From contig JAOWCC010000936.1 of assembly GCA_030867875.1 (NCBI GenBank), positions 18,236,095 through 18,300,094 on the forward strand: DNA of 64,000 nucleotides, given 5' to 3'. This DNA is from Actinernus sp. WN-2022. Taxonomy: Eukaryota > Cnidaria > Anthozoa > Actiniaria > Actinernidae. The translations under genes and the position numbers were made by a program. How positions within the stretch are numbered: position 1 is the stretch's first letter; the number at the start of each line of letters is the position of its first letter. The notes under the pieces are model-generated. The model was not told the DNA's origin, searched no databases, and worked only from the letters and a program-made list of their open reading frames with translations. Shown here piece by piece: positions 10,871 through 22,949 of the stretch.

Positions 10871-12090
10871 GCCTACCATCCTCAAGGTTTTCACCTTAAA
10901 CTGAATGGTTTTGGGTTTCCTAGCCTGTGGCTACGAATTCAAACATCGCCGAGAAACTTTGATATGGGGTTAGATTTTCACTCCTAGAATGGATCTTTAG
11001 CGATACTGTGCTCTAAATATACTCAAGAAATAAAGATTAGTAGTTATTTTTGTGTTGTGTGGTGCTTTTTAGGGGGAAAGTGTTCCATTTAGCGAGGTTA
11101 GGAAAATTGACAAATGGAATTTCCCTTCCCCACCCCTCTCCCGAGTGGAAAAATACAATCCTTTCTGGACTCTGGGTTATGCGCATACAAAACATAGAGC
11201 GACTGCCACGTCATCCATTGTCATTAATGTGCCAACCAGAGATCCATTGGTTCCTGACACAAAGCGGCCGTTTGAATCGTGGTTGGCACATTAGCATAAC
11301 AAGTGTAATGTTTATCAACACGAAACATCGCTATTCTTCGTTTGCAACTGACGTCATGGCGGCCATGTTGGATAACAATAACAAAGGATTCGGCAATAGA
11401 TTATTTTTTTATTGTCACGCCACGTCTGTCTCCGTTAAATCTCCGGGGATTGGCTGCAAACCAAGAATACTGGTTATATGTTGATAATGTTTAATATCAC
11501 TTGGTTTAATGCTTTAAGGTTACCGATCACCTTCAAAACGAAAAAGATGGAAAAAATATTTTCCCTCAGTAATGTAGTTTTAGTAGCAGTGTTTCATATA
11601 CCAAAAATGCCGTTAAAACAGTGTCAAAAAATGAGCATTGACGGAGAAATTGCGAAAGAAATTTTTTTGAATCATACAAATGAACTGGAACAACTATAAA
11701 GTCATATGCTACGATAAATATAAAGGATCATCAAGTTTTCGCTTTATAGCAAGGTTGCTGCAAGAATAAACCACACCACGGAAACTGATTCATTTACAAT
11801 ACCACGACTATCACAATCGAGTGGAGAGTTCGCTGTAATACAACCTGAAACAATGTTTTGCCTTACGGGAGAACGAAAATAATACAAGAGACATTTTTGA
11901 TGAATTCAACTCCACTTATGCTAATGATAATGCTTCTGGTTGAACATTTGCACCTGGGACCACACACGAACTAGGTGGTGTTATTCAACTGAACAAGACA
12001 GTCCTTTGTTTAAGAGCTAGCTGGACAATTTTATTTTACTGTGAAATACGCTCTGTCACGGTTAAAATTAACTTACCCTTTTCGAAAAAC
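10871..12090. other. No gene recognised; small inverted repeat
   Basis: An open frame at 11050-11484 (plus) has no recognisable domain and is read through repeat-like sequence. TAATGTGCCAACCA at 11226-11239 pairs with TGGTTGGCACATTA near 11282-11295, a 70 bp foldback. CATGGCGGCCATG occurs at 11355-11367 next to a TGACGTCA. Confidence 0.4.
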
Positions 12091-12163
12091 CTGAGGAGAT
12101 CTAGATCACGGATTTCGTACTACTTCGAACAGTATTTTCATCTTCCAACTATTACTGAACGCG

Positions 12164-12190
12164 GGTGATGTTGAAGTAAACCCTGGCCCT
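12164..12190 (+). other. 2A-like ribosome-skipping motif
   Basis: Codons read G-D-V-E-V-N-P-G-P, a full match to the D-[V/I]-E-x-N-P-G-P consensus, preceded by hydrophobic FQLLLNA as in functional 2A peptides. It lies upstream of the zinc finger in a LINE. 2A-like sequences in non-LTR retrotransposons of marine invertebrates are established; activity of this copy is inference. Confidence 0.85.
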
Positions 12191-12823
12191 ATAGACAGCT
12201 CCGGCAGCCACAAGAAATGTAACAGTTCTAACGGCAAGCGATCATCTCAGGCTTCAGCAGCTGTGTGCCCTCAATGCGGAAAAACTGTCCGTAGCAACCA
12301 CAAACGCTTTTTGTGCTGTGTTTGCAAATATTTAACACACGCTCGTTGTACAGGAACTACTCATTTAAAACAGATCCGTGCAAATGTAACCCAAGTCTGG
12401 ACTTGCCCGAAGTGTTTAATCTCGTTTCTCCCGTTCTACGGTCAATGTCAACTCAATGTCTCTAGCGTGTCGTTAGCTGAGAGTGAAGCAGTATCTGAGG
12501 AGGAATTGCATGTTCTACAGGATAACACATCGCAGTTGAAAGTCATGCATCTCAACATCTATGGTGTCTACATTTAATGAGTTCGCATTATTAACCATCA
12601 AGAGTAATACCCTCTAGACATCGTCATCCCAAGTGAGTCATGGCTTAAGAATCAGAAATAACTCTTGGTATATGCCGAACTCTAATCGATCACATCATTA
12701 CGAATCACCCACTGAGAATTACTCACACTGGTGTGATCCCCTGTGGCATTGTTATTGATCACGATGGACCTTTTTGTATCAACGCTTAAGTTGTATCAAC
12801 GTTCGCGTGTCTCGCTTCGAGGG

Positions 12824-12973
12824 TTGTCCAATACTCTGACAAATCTATGCATAGCATTGTATTGTATTATATCGACATAACAATAGTTTAACAATACAAT
12901 ACGATAGTAGAACGATGCAATACAATAAAATACAAAACAATGCTATGCATAAATTTGTTAGAGTATTGGACAA
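12824..12973. mobile_element. 150 bp MITE inside the 2A-bearing LINE
   Basis: Inverted ends of about 48 bp: TTGTCCAATACTCTGACAAA at the left, the reverse complement at the right, with GCATAGCATTGTATTGTATT inside. LINE homology stops at the left border and resumes at the right. No clear target duplication. Confidence 0.75.
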
Positions 12974-13599
12974 GTAATGGCTAGTCTACCCCTATCAGTG
13001 ATCTATGCCACTTATGACCATGATGAACAGCTTGAGTATTTCAACTCTTGATAGACACGCCCCAGTTAGATGTGTTCTTGTGTCACGACCCCCGGCGCCT
13101 TGGATGGAGTGTGATGAGATTCGTGGACTTCAACGTCAAAGGGACAGGCTGATTCCTCAAACAGTAAGGTATCATGGGAAAATGTCCGAGCTACAAGAAA
13201 TAGCCATCCGCCGAGCTCGTACAGACTTCACAACTAAAGCACTGTCCTCGAACAAGCCTAAAGAGGCACCGTATCCTGCCGACTCAGCAACCGCTCCGTA
13301 ATGATCAAGAGAAGCTGAACAACTACGTTGCCTCCACTGCTCATCGGACACTTCATTCTGAAGCTGATACGCCTGATTGTTTATCCCATTTAATCAATAA
13401 TCTGCCTGAAACAAGACATCCCAGCCGTCAAACGTTTACCTTCAGACAAGTCACTCATTCTGAGGTACTTAACACCCTCAAGAGCTAAAGGTCTGACTCA
13501 TCAACCTACCTGCATCTGTCACTATCTTTCAATATGCTGATGACACCACTGTCCATATACGCACTCATAGCCAAGTTTACTTTTAAACTTTCATTTAAT

Positions 13600-14150
13600 T
13601 GTTTTGTTTTTAATCCATTGACGAGAAATCCGCTACGATAGTTGCATTCAGTTTTCTTGTTTTCGATTGTAAAGTTTATTCTTGGAGATGTGTAACATTT
13701 ACTGTCTTTCATAAAATAGCAAAGTGACAACTGCTTCATTGTTTGATTATGTTCGATTAACTGCCTGAAATCAAACTTCGCTTTTTGCTAGTGTCTGTGT
13801 ACCAGAAATTGACTTTTTTTCACAGGTTATAGCTATTTTCTCTCAGCTCCAGTCGATTATTACGCTTTTCTTTGATATTTGCCGGGCTATTCGATTACAT
13901 AAGCTAAATTATCTGCTAATTAAGCGCACACTTACAGAATTTTCAATTTTCACTTGAGCTCAAAGAAGTAAACAAACTCGGTGCACTTGGGAGAACATCT
14001 GATTGTCTTTTCAGTAAATTTCTTAGGTCATATTATGAGCAAATAATATCATGATTTGTACGTGATATTTATCACTCGCTGTATTTATGCAAAATATCAC
14101 CACCAAATCAGCCAAGACCTAGTGTGGGAGATGGACACTTCTGGTTATAG
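13600..14150. other. No gene recognised
   Basis: AT-rich sequence. The minus frame 13739-13506 overlaps the LINE end and shows no domain. Confidence 0.4.
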
Positions 14151-14154
14151 ACTT

Positions 14155-14233
14155 CAGTCTGGTCCCCATAAATCACTTAGTGGTGATGTCGTAACGATGA
14201 CGTCATCGGATACGTGTTTTAAGTACATGTCCG
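14155..14233. repeat. Satellite unit, first partial copy
   Basis: CCCATAAATCACTTAGTGGT, then GATGACGTCATCGG and ACGTGTTTTAAGTAC, matching the units at 15150-15390. The array is split by a LINE. Confidence 0.65.
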
Positions 14234-14266
<33 letters not shown>

Positions 14267-15140
14267 CAGTTCTTAAGCGCATTATACTAATGTCTCAATG
14301 CTCTCACAATTATCATAATAACTAGTAAATTAAAATTAACTACTAAATAACCCAATAAAAACTACATTACTAGATACCTAAGATCTAATCGGTTAAAAAT
14401 ACCTAAGTATTACCCAATCTAATAATAATAATAACTATGCATAATGAGATTAAAAACGACTGTGGTGAAAGGAAAATTAAGTTGGAAAAAGGAATGTTTT
14501 AAGGGCAGATTTAAAGCAGTCAACTGATTGAGCAGTTATAATAGGGAGAGCGTTCCATAATTTAGGTGCAGCTATAGAAAAGGCTCGGTCACCATAAATA
14601 ACGGTGTGGGCTCGAGGTACAGTAAACAGGTTCATATTAGAAGACCTTCTAGGCTGATAGGGATTGATAAGTTATTGTATATAGATAGGCGATAAACCAT
14701 GAAGAGCTTTATAAGTAGAGAGTATAGAACTTAAACTGGACACGTTCACTAATAGGAAGCCAATGTGGTGGTTGGAGGATAGGAGAGATATGGGCAGAAC
14801 GATTAGCTTTAACCACAAGCCTGGCTGCAGTATTTTGAAGGCGTTGAAGTTCCTGGACTTAATTGGAAGGTAAACCATAAAACATACTATTACAGTAATC
14901 CAACTTAGAAGTAATAAAAGCACGGACAAGACGCTCAGTTGTTGACTGGGTAAGCCGTATTTCCTTATACTGCCTATATTCCTAATGCTCAGCGATGCTG
15001 ATCGGCAGATGTTATTTACATGGGAAGACAAGTTAAGGTGACGATCAAGTACAACACCAAGATTGCGAGCTTCATCAACAGGAGCTATGGCTAGGTGACC
15101 AAATGAAATGGACTCACCTTTTGAAAGACGTGACGAGAAA
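14234..15140 (-). mobile_element. LINE 3' half, L2-like, inserted in a satellite
   Basis: The minus strand encodes NLGVVLDRHLNLSSHVNNIC and SIRNIGSIRKY, then, frameshifted, YGLPSKSRN and a C-terminal AFSIAAPKLWNALP motif near 14590-14550. The 3' end is an ATA microsatellite (14234-14265). The 5' border falls near 15140 at the return of the satellite. Confidence 0.8.
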
Positions 15141-15420
15141 TGGATATCTCCCTCATTTCTAATGCCAGGTGGCTCAAACTTTGACAGACATGGTATTGGG
15201 TTCCCATAAATCACTTAGCGGTGATGTCGTAATGATAACGGCATCGGTCACGTGGTTTTACGACCATACCCGTATCTCCCTTATTTCTAATACCAGGATG
15301 CTCAACTTTGACAGACACGGTATTGGGACCCCGTGAATCACTTAGTGATGATGTCATAATGATGACGTCATCGGCCACGTGATTTGACGAACTGGCTAAT
15401 ACGTTTACGAAGTGGCTAAT
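15140..15420. repeat. Satellite array, two units of about 130 bp
   Basis: Two tandem units start near 15148 and 15280, each with ATTTCTAATRCCAGG, TTTGACAGACAYGGTATTGG, AATCACTTAG and a palindromic GATGACGTCATC-type core. A third partial unit lies on the other side of the LINE at 14155-14233. Confidence 0.7.
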
Positions 15421-15439
15421 AAGCATACATGTATATCGG

Positions 15440-17100
15440 TCACAGACACTCCTGCTAATGAAATAAGTTTATATCAGTGGAAGATGATGTAATCCGTTAT
15501 TGGCGAAGGCAGCAACGACGTTTCTGATCTGAAATATGAAGTAAGTGATCCTGATATTATCGGACAGTTAAGTTTGAATAACCAGTGACCTTTTGGATTT
15601 GAATATTCTGCATAATTTACGGTCGGTTGACCTCACCAATATATGATTGAGTAGTGAATCTTGCTAATATTGCTAATTAATCCTTAACATTTATTGTTAC
15701 CTAGAAATTGAATGGTGTACCTATCTATTGGGATGTGTTCCGCATTTCTTTAGGATACCGGTCTGATCTTAAATCGGGCTGTAGTTAAAAATATTGTTTT
15801 TCTGCCTTTTAGTTACCATGATCGAACTCCCCTCAGAGAATCCTAAATCTGCTCCTGTTGTACTGACAGTAAAGTATCACCAACAATGACAGACATCTGT
15901 GCCCGCAGTACGTAAGCGGTTTCTACCATAAATGACTGAAATGGTCTCAGATTTTACAAAGAATGTGTGAAGCATAAATCAATTTTCACTATTTTTTTTT
16001 TTGCCGCATCGCCGATACATTTTGCTAGTTATCCCCTACCGGTGTATGTTAAAATAAACAACAAATGAATGCTTTTACCTTTGCGATTTGACTTGCTCCA
16101 TGTTGGTAGAGCGAACGCACACATTTACTGTTAATTATTACGAAAACACGCTTACATGAAGAATTGAAAGCTCCATACCTCAATGCCTTTCATAGATATT
16201 CCATTTGTCGTGGAGGATTCTTGTATTAGAAGAGCCCAGTAGCTGGTATCCGAAAATTCAGGCCTTTGGGTTTGCAATAGCTGCGTTTTTGGACTGAAAA
16301 TTACTGAAAATCGCAAAATTACGAAACTGTCCATCGCTGTGTAAGCGAGCTTCCAGTTGAAGAATCCACGTCCACAAAGTTCCATCGAAATCCCTTCAAA
16401 ATGAGGCTAATTCGCCCGTGTCTGGTACCCACTTCTTCATCGTTCCCCCTCTTTTTATTCCCGCATAGAACTCTGGGATAGCTGATGAACTGTGCATTTT
16501 GTCAGCAGTTAAAGCTAAGAAAAATTTCACTTCCCGTATAATTTTCGCGCGAAAACCAAAATAAGCCAGGATTTCCATTTCACTCAATAATGTAAAATCG
16601 CTCTTTTTCCAAATGTCCGACGTTCTCAATATTTACAACTTTGAAATATTTAAGTATCACATGAGTATTGACAGTGTCAAAAACTTATGTGAAAAATAAG
16701 TGTATTCACAGGGAAATCGGCTGACGGACCGCATGCAGAATCGTCATAACCGGAGTATTTGGCGATGTAGCAAATCTGCTTGCCACAGTGCAAAGCCGAA
16801 TACTGTATCACTGGGAGAAAGTTCAAATTTATATTTTATTTGTTTTGAATAAAACTGTGAAGGTTTTACTTGGTATCGGGCCCCTTGTTTTCCAGCCTAA
16901 ATATGGCCTTGAACCAGGTGAAATAACATTAGGGGAGAATGGAAATAACATATTTATTGGTCACTGTGATTCACTAAACTATCACTTGTCTTGTGTTATC
17001 GTCTCTGAATCATAGCTCAAGAATTCTTCTTAGAAGACAACATTGTCTTGCGAAAATAATCATAATTCTGTCTGAAGGCTCAGAAAATCAGGTGGACTTC
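15440..17100. other. No gene recognised
   Basis: Two minus frames (16629-16396 and 16385-16152) run nearly end to end with some cysteine-poor, repeat-like content (SAIPEFYAGIKRG) but no known motif. They could be an old element. Nothing can be named. Confidence 0.4.
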
Positions 17101-17109
17101 ACAGTTCTA

Positions 17110-17300
17110 TTGTTTTAAGATTGTTTGGTAATGTCTCAATAATTCTCTATTATTTCCAAACCTACAACAGAGTTCGACACACGAGTTAATTTTGAAATGT
17201 GCTCGGAAATGAGGTCTGCATGTGCACTAAAATGACTGAAGATGGTTGCAAATTTGATCTTGTGAGAAGTGAGCCACAATGCAGACCACATGAATTTTGT
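17110..17300. repeat. Dispersed repeat R2, copy a
   Basis: Shares CACTAAAATGACTGAAGAT and AAATTTGATCTTGTGAGAAG with 28533-28690, same orientation, roughly 80 percent by eye. No ends resolved. Confidence 0.6.
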
Positions 17301-17805
17301 AATTATGTCCAGGGTTATAGCTAATTAAGTTTTGAAGTAGCCGGGCAATTTATATACCTTCTGAAGTACCACTTTATATTACATTCTTTACACTTACTAG
17401 TGCTACGCGGCAAACATGATTCAATATCATAACTACATATAAAAAGAAAGGAGCCTTCTTCTCTAAGTAAAAGCTCTTTTCGTGTTAACGTGCTTCAATT
17501 AGTTAACATACCCAATGTATCTCCCTGGTACCTTCAACAATTTTTTTGTATAAGAAAGGATTGGGCTTCCTCTGGTAACGGAATCTACACCCTACAGAAG
17601 AATGCTGCAGTAATGTGGACTACATTGTCAATATTAACAGAGTGAGCCTACTGTGGGTATAAAATATCCTGAGCAAAAATGTTTGTCTTTAAAATAATAA
17701 TGTGAATATTTTTGAATGTTTTGACTAAAAGTTATACAAGGGGATGCATCAGTTTGATTAAATGAAATACATATAGGTTATCAAATGACTGACAGAGATA
17801 AAGAA

Positions 17806-18360
17806 AACAATTATTGGGTTGCAATCAATTCCTGGAGATTCAAAAGCCATGTTGGAGGACGGAACAAAAGACTCTAATGAGGAATCTTTTGTTAAAGTGC
17901 CTATGAAGCTTATATTTTTATTTTAGATATCAATTCTACATCAAGTGAATAGTAGAATGTTACAAGATATCTTGCTTTGAATGCTGTACCGCTATGTTAA
18001 GGAGGTTTTAATATCCAAAATGCTAATTACATGACGTCAGGGGAGGCATCAATTATTCTACAAAAACTTTCGTTACAATTAAACAATTTTTTCAAATTAT
18101 CACTGTTATACCCATGGTTGAAAAAAAATGATTTTAGAAATTTGTTTTCCTATATCAGTAGAAACGCCCATTCACAACCACTAAGAATTGATTGCAGATA
18201 CCTCCCCTGACGTCATGTAATTAGCAGTTTGGATATTAAAACCTCTTTAACTCAGCGACACAGCATTCAAAGCTAAATATATTTTACCATTCTACTATTC
18301 ACTTGATTTAGAATTGATATTTAAAATAAAATAAATTATTGTTCATAAGCACTTTAATGT

Positions 18361-18391
<31 letters not shown>

Positions 18392-18410
18392 CAACCCAAG
18401 AATAATGTAT
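17806..18410. mobile_element. Outer inverted-repeat element, host of a nested TTAA MITE
   Basis: Ends pair as TTGGGTTGCA (17816-17825) with TGCAACCCAA (near 18391-18400) and GCCATGTTGGAGGA with TCCTCCAACATGGC. The right arm carries GGCCGCCGTGACGTCATG. The middle is replaced by the nested element at 17896-18353. Confidence 0.65.
17896..18353. mobile_element. TTAA MITE, AGTGYATA family, copy 0
   Basis: 458 bp flanked by TTAA at 17892-17895 and 18354-18357. Inverted arms of about 170 bp share ATATCAATTCTACATCAAGT, GAATAGTAGAATG and CTAATTACATGACGTCAGGGG. Same family as 43593-44063, 47623-48010 and others. Confidence 0.8.
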
Positions 18411-18426
18411 TGAGATTGTAACACTA

Positions 18427-18919
18427 ATTATATGTATTTAGATGTACATGTAGTTATGAGTTGAATTGCTAAAAAAGGGAATACATGTAAGGAAACAATG
18501 GCCACCGAACACGACGACTTGGTTGATTTGTATTGTGACCACAGAGGATCATTTGGTACTTTTTTCTGGATTGTTTTGTAGTACAATGGTGGAGTTAATC
18601 TCACCGGAGCTGGGCGACAAAACAGGCCATGTTTGGTTCGCTGTAGCTCGGACATCAGACTTTGTAAATGTTCCAGAAGTGGTACACACTTTCCTCAGGC
18701 TTTGACAAATCGTACTTACGAACTTTTTAAACGACATTGTATTTGATTGGCAAAAATAAGACAACTTACCGAGCACACAAAAACTCCACTCCAGCCAGCA
18801 CGTTGAACTTCGCTTTCAAGCACATGGCAGTAAAGAAGTGCGCGCGCATTGTGTAGTTACCAGTTTGCCGGCCGAGATAATTTATTCCGAAAGTGTACCA
18901 CACCAGGACGGACACCAAA
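18427..18919. repeat. Repeat R3, copy a, next to LINE 3' end
   Basis: Near-identical to 26830-27230, same orientation (GGTTGATTTGTATTGTGACC, GTGGAGTTAATCTCACCGGA, GGTACACACTTTCCTCAGGC). It stops at CACCAAAAATCTC where the poly-T start of the L1/Tx1-type LINE begins, while the other copy continues. Confidence 0.75.
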
Positions 18920-19115
18920 AATCTCTTTTTTTAACCTTTTTTTTATTAATCAATATTTATTAAGGAATATTATTAAATACAATATACAAAAAAAACTTAT
19001 CAAATACTACACTAATAAGCAAAGGAGAGACAATCGTCATAGCACGAATCTAAACAATCATGAGGGGAATCAGCTTTCCCCACTTCTTTAAATATAAGTT
19101 CATTTTGTCACTTTT

Positions 19116-20065
19116 TTATACTATTGACTTTTCAGTCCTATAATAACGACGTAGTCTGTGGATAAAATCATCCAGTACTGGAGCCTTTCCTTTTGCTCTA
19201 AATATATATAACATCGACGTAAAGATGAAAAGAACAAAGTTTACTATGTTGTTATTGTCTCCTTTCTTTACACCTAAGATAACGTTAATAGGATTCAAAC
19301 AAGGCAAGGTAATGCCACACAAAACCAGCCAGGTTTTTAAAGAATAATAAAAATTTACTGAGAATGAACATTGTCCAAATAGGTGCAGCATTGACTCTTC
19401 CTCTATTAGGCTAAATGAACATCGAGAATCACGTACCAACTTAAATTTACACAGATCTTTGTTAAGATACAAACAAGATACAATTCTATTGTTGTCTGAT
19501 AAATTCGAACATAGACTAGCTTCCAGTCTATTACCTCACTAGACAGCCTATCTTGCCATTTACTTTGAGCTGTCGGTATTGCAACTTTCCGGGTAATCAG
19601 TATATCGTAAACTATTATATTTGTTATTTTCTCAATTGTATAAAGTGTATCTTCTTCTGGTAAACCCACAGACTTAGCTTTTTCCCAACTGAAACCGAAT
19701 TCGTTATCCCAAAGATGTTTAATTCCAACACCCTTGTTGATAATCTTCTTAAAATAGGGCGTATCCAATGAAATATACTTATTATTCCATAACGATTGGT
19801 TAAGAATAAAATCAGGATCATCCCTTACTGGATCATCACTTAATTCTGCCCAGGCGCTTAACATATTTTTATAAAACATCAGTATTTCTATTGGAATTTT
19901 TGCACTATCAAAATTTTCATTAATGCACTTTATGCCTCCTAACTCTTTAAAATATATGTCAGGAAAAACAGACCAAACTTTACCTCTATCCTTTTTCAAG
20001 TGAATCAACACACAAATGCGTAATGGGTGTTTACACAAGTTTCTAAATCGGATAACTTTAAACAA
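19116..20065 (-). pseudogene. L1/Tx1 LINE ORF2 C-terminal region
   Basis: Two overlapping frames (20065-19406 and 19472-19116) cover the domain after the RT: WAELSDDPVRDDPDFILNQS, WDNEFGFSWEKAKSVGL, ending in a Cys/His-type remnant with EEESMLHLFGQC. The frame change falls near 19440. Family function would be RNA binding during target-primed reverse transcription. Decayed. Confidence 0.75.
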
Positions 20066-20442
20066 CCCAGATCATAAGTATTCGATATCACCTGGTACTT
20101 AATTTTTACTTTTTTCCCATTCCACAGAAAACTCGTAACTTATTTTTCAACTTTTCTTAGAAATTCATTTGTGGGGCAAATCTTAGAACAAACATATAAA
20201 AGCTGTGGAAGTACTAAAGAACGTATAATCTGCACTTTGCCAAACAGTGTAAGGTACCGCATCCTCCAAATTAATAATGTTGCCCTGAATTTTTCGAACA
20301 CGCGATCAAAATTCTTCAAATCCTTATTTAACGAAAAATGAATACCAAGAATTCTAATACTTTCCTTGCTTAAATTAACGAATTTACCTCTCCTCTCCTT
20401 TGGAATTGCCTATCCAAGCTTCAAATTTTTCTAAATAAATTT

Positions 20443-21230
20443 TCAGAGATTAATCTCAAACTCATCTAAGATTTTTAAAACAGAGTCAAACGACCTCAGA
20501 TCTTTCAAGAGGAAAGTAGTATCATCTGCAAATAACAAAACTTTTTTCTCTGCTCCAGTTAACTGTACACCATGTATATCACCGGCCGAACGCACTATTT
20601 GTGCCATACCTTCTAGTACCAGTATGAAAATATACGCGGAAATTGGATCACCCTGTCTCGTACCTCTGGAAGTACTGAAATATGGTGTGGCCGTACCATT
20701 ATTCAATACACAACTCTTCTTACCCACTTAATAAAAAAAGAGCCAAAACCATTTTTTTTCAAAGTAGCAAAAATAAAGTTATGTTCAATCGAATCAAATG
20801 CCTTTTCGAAATCTACTGCAAAAAGAGGAATGATTGATTATTTTGTAAATAAAATTCTATAACATCTTTTAAATAACGCAAAGGATTGTTTTTACATACG
20901 CAGATTGATCAGAATGAATAATTTTCGGAAAATATTAATTATTCTATTACTCAAAACCTTACTACCAATTTTTACATCAAAATTCCAAGGACTGATCGGA
21001 CGCCACGACTTTAGAAATCTACAGTCTTTGTCAGTTTTTTCCAGGAGGGTTATAACTGTCTGTTTTTGTGATGTCGTCAATGTAACATGATCGAAACAGT
21101 CGTTTAAACATAAAACTAGTTCCTTTCCGAGAATTGGCCAAAAAGTAATATAAAACTCCTTGGTAAGGTCATCAGCTATCGGAGTTTTCATATTCCTCAT
21201 TTGCTGTAAAGAAGATTTACCTTCGATAAG
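20443..21230 (-). pseudogene. L1/Tx1 LINE ORF2 reverse transcriptase
   Basis: 21200-20892 carries PIADDLTKEFYITFWPILG and a KSWRPIS block (RT motifs 0-2); 20727-20443 carries STSRGTRQGDPISAYIF and VLLFADDTTFLL, the FADD catalytic motif. The piece between is frameshifted (AFDSIEHNFI-like residues near 20800). No full-length RT. Confidence 0.8.
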
Positions 21231-22184
21231 TATTTATTACAATCCTTTTCAGATTTATCACTTTTGGAAGTAAAAAGATTCTTATAAAAAGATCCTATAC
21301 ACCTATTTCTTTCCTTTTGGTCAGTTATTTCCTTGTTATTTTCTACAACAAGAGCCCATCTGGGCTTTCACTCGGCCACTATATATACATCAATGCAGCC
21401 AGACACTCTTTTAAGGTGAGCACGCACCAGGAAACGTTTTGCATGTCCCCATGTATGTCCCACCTTTATGGAGGAAGGGGTACTCCCATAAAGAAATTGT
21501 TTTCAGTGTCCAAGGGAAGCACCATTAGAAATGTGGATGGGGGAGGTAGGACTTCATCAAGATGCACATTTTTTCAAGGGGTTGTGCAGGGAAGGTTATT
21601 TTCTTTGATATTTTGCGTTCCAGGATTTTTATTTTTTATTTTGGACTACCCTTCTTCGGATTTCTGATGGTGCCCTGTGTTCCCAATGAGATTGAAGATG
21701 AAATACACTTTCATTTGAAATCCTCTTAGTAATAACCAAAGGGAAGAATTATTAGCTGAATTTAGCAGTCTTTAGGAGTGGCCGGTAGCGCGGCGACTTT
21801 CATTCTCTGCTCCCCTACTATATATATGTAATTCTATATTTTTGTTTTTCTCGTATCTAAATTAAGAAGTTGACCTTTTACTGTAAACACTACTTATTCA
21901 TGTAACACACGTTTGCAATTTAGTCTGCTGTTCTGTTATACTGCAGGTTCCAAGTACTAATAGATGATTGTCTCAAATGTATGTTTATATTTGTCCCAAA
22001 TTATAAGTTGTATCCTGTCCACCCTTAGTCTCCTTCGCAGCCGTTATGGACTCTGTCACGCAAAGCTCCGAGCTCCATTAACGGCTGCTCACATTCGAAC
22101 CACATGCCTTTCCCATTGTTCTATCAACCTCTGATTTTTTTTGCCTAAGCCAATCAGAAAACAGCAGATTGTAAACAAGGCCTT

Positions 22185-22805
22185 TTGCCGCGAAATGTGT
22201 TCTCAAAGGCAGCTGAGTTCCGAATGGAGGAAACACCTAAGAAGTTCGTAGAATTCGACAGGAAATGTTTCGTATGTTCTGCTGAAGTCGCAAAAAAAGA
22301 CAAAATCTACATCTTTGGAAAGTCCGCCATTAATTTTTCCAAAATTATCCGTTCGTCGTTGAATGTAGACGTAAGTTCTTATAAGCAGAACTCCAATTTG
22401 TTCGTCTGCAAAAGCTGTTATAAGCTGTTAGATAAATACGAACGAATACAAGACAACCTAAATTCAATCCAGAGAGAAATAACTGAGGTTTTCAAGAATC
22501 GAGAGCTCCCTAGAGTGAAGCGCTTGCTTCGAACAGAAGATTCTGAAACATTGAGCGCTCCAGGCAAAGTGTCTAAATCGCCGAGTTTCCCGGTAGCGGC
22601 GAACAAGGAGACACCAATTACCACTTGTACTTCTTTGGTCCCTGACGAGAGCGAGCTGCGATGTTGGCATACTACATCACCCATTCAGCAGGATCCCCAA
22701 CGGCTTGTACAGTTGCAAGCTGTGCAGAATCTCCCGCGTACTTCTACGCCTGTTTCGTCTATTAAATCAACAGACGGAAACAACGTCAACTACGGCTGCT
22801 GTTAA
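22185..22805 (+). CDS. Zinc-finger (ZAD-like) N-terminal protein fragment in the TIR element
   Basis: 206-residue open frame. Residues 29-85 form a Cys-x2-Cys ... Cys-x2-Cys module (KCFVCSAEV near 28-36, LFVCKSCYKLLDKYERI near 73-89) like zinc-finger-associated domains, followed by a coiled segment and a Ser/Thr-rich, low-complexity tail. A different frame just downstream reads TTAAVKKNVKTR, so the natural protein probably continued and a frameshift ends it at 22805. I recall similar multi-copy uncharacterised proteins in cnidarians, which is weak evidence. The ATG at 22185 gives MPRNVFSK; an internal Met at residue 14 (MEETPKKF) is an equally good start. Function unknown; DNA or protein binding is inference. 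Confidence 0.6.
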   Translation: MPRNVFSKAAEFRMEETPKKFVEFDRKCFVCSAEVAKKDKIYIFGKSAINFSKIIRSSLNVDVSSYKQNSNLFVCKSCYKLLDKYERIQDNLNSIQREITEVFKNRELPRVKRLLRTEDSETLSAPGKVSKSPSFPVAANKETPITTCTSLVPDESELRCWHTTSPIQQDPQRLVQLQAVQNLPRTSTPVSSIKSTDGNNVNYGCC

Positions 22806-22949
22806 AAAAAATGTCAAAACGAGACAGTGAGCGGTTTGTTTGGAACCGATCGGTTAACAATCATAGTAAGAAAGGTACAAACATTCCACTCGATGAAGAC
22901 ACTGAACACAGCAACAATTTTATTAAGCAAGGTATTAAAAACCTTGGGC

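Larger units (their letters stand above)
12100..13590 (+). mobile_element. LINE with 2A-like motif, PHD-like finger, broken endonuclease and RT
   Basis: Frame from about 12100 reads into FIFQLLLNAGDVEVNPGP (12137-12190), then a basic linker and a Cys/His finger at 12263-12430 (CPQCGKTV, CCVCKYLTHARC, WTCPKC), the layout of PHD-type fingers at the N-terminus of some CR1/L2 LINE ORF2 proteins. SQLKVMHLNI at about 12531-12560 starts the endonuclease, which then shifts frame. After a MITE, 13005-13300 encodes LDRHAPVRCVLVSRPPAPWM, the segment between endonuclease and RT, and 13500-13560 contains FQYADDTTVHI, the RT active site, joined after an internal deletion. Not intact. Confidence 0.85.

Noticed and set aside
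11050..11484. A 144-residue open frame as a host gene
   Set aside because: No domain, no exon signals, and it crosses a foldback and a repeat-type GGCGGCC block.
17806..18410. A long-hairpin RNA gene
   Set aside because: The symmetry is fully explained by one TTAA MITE inserted in another inverted-repeat element.
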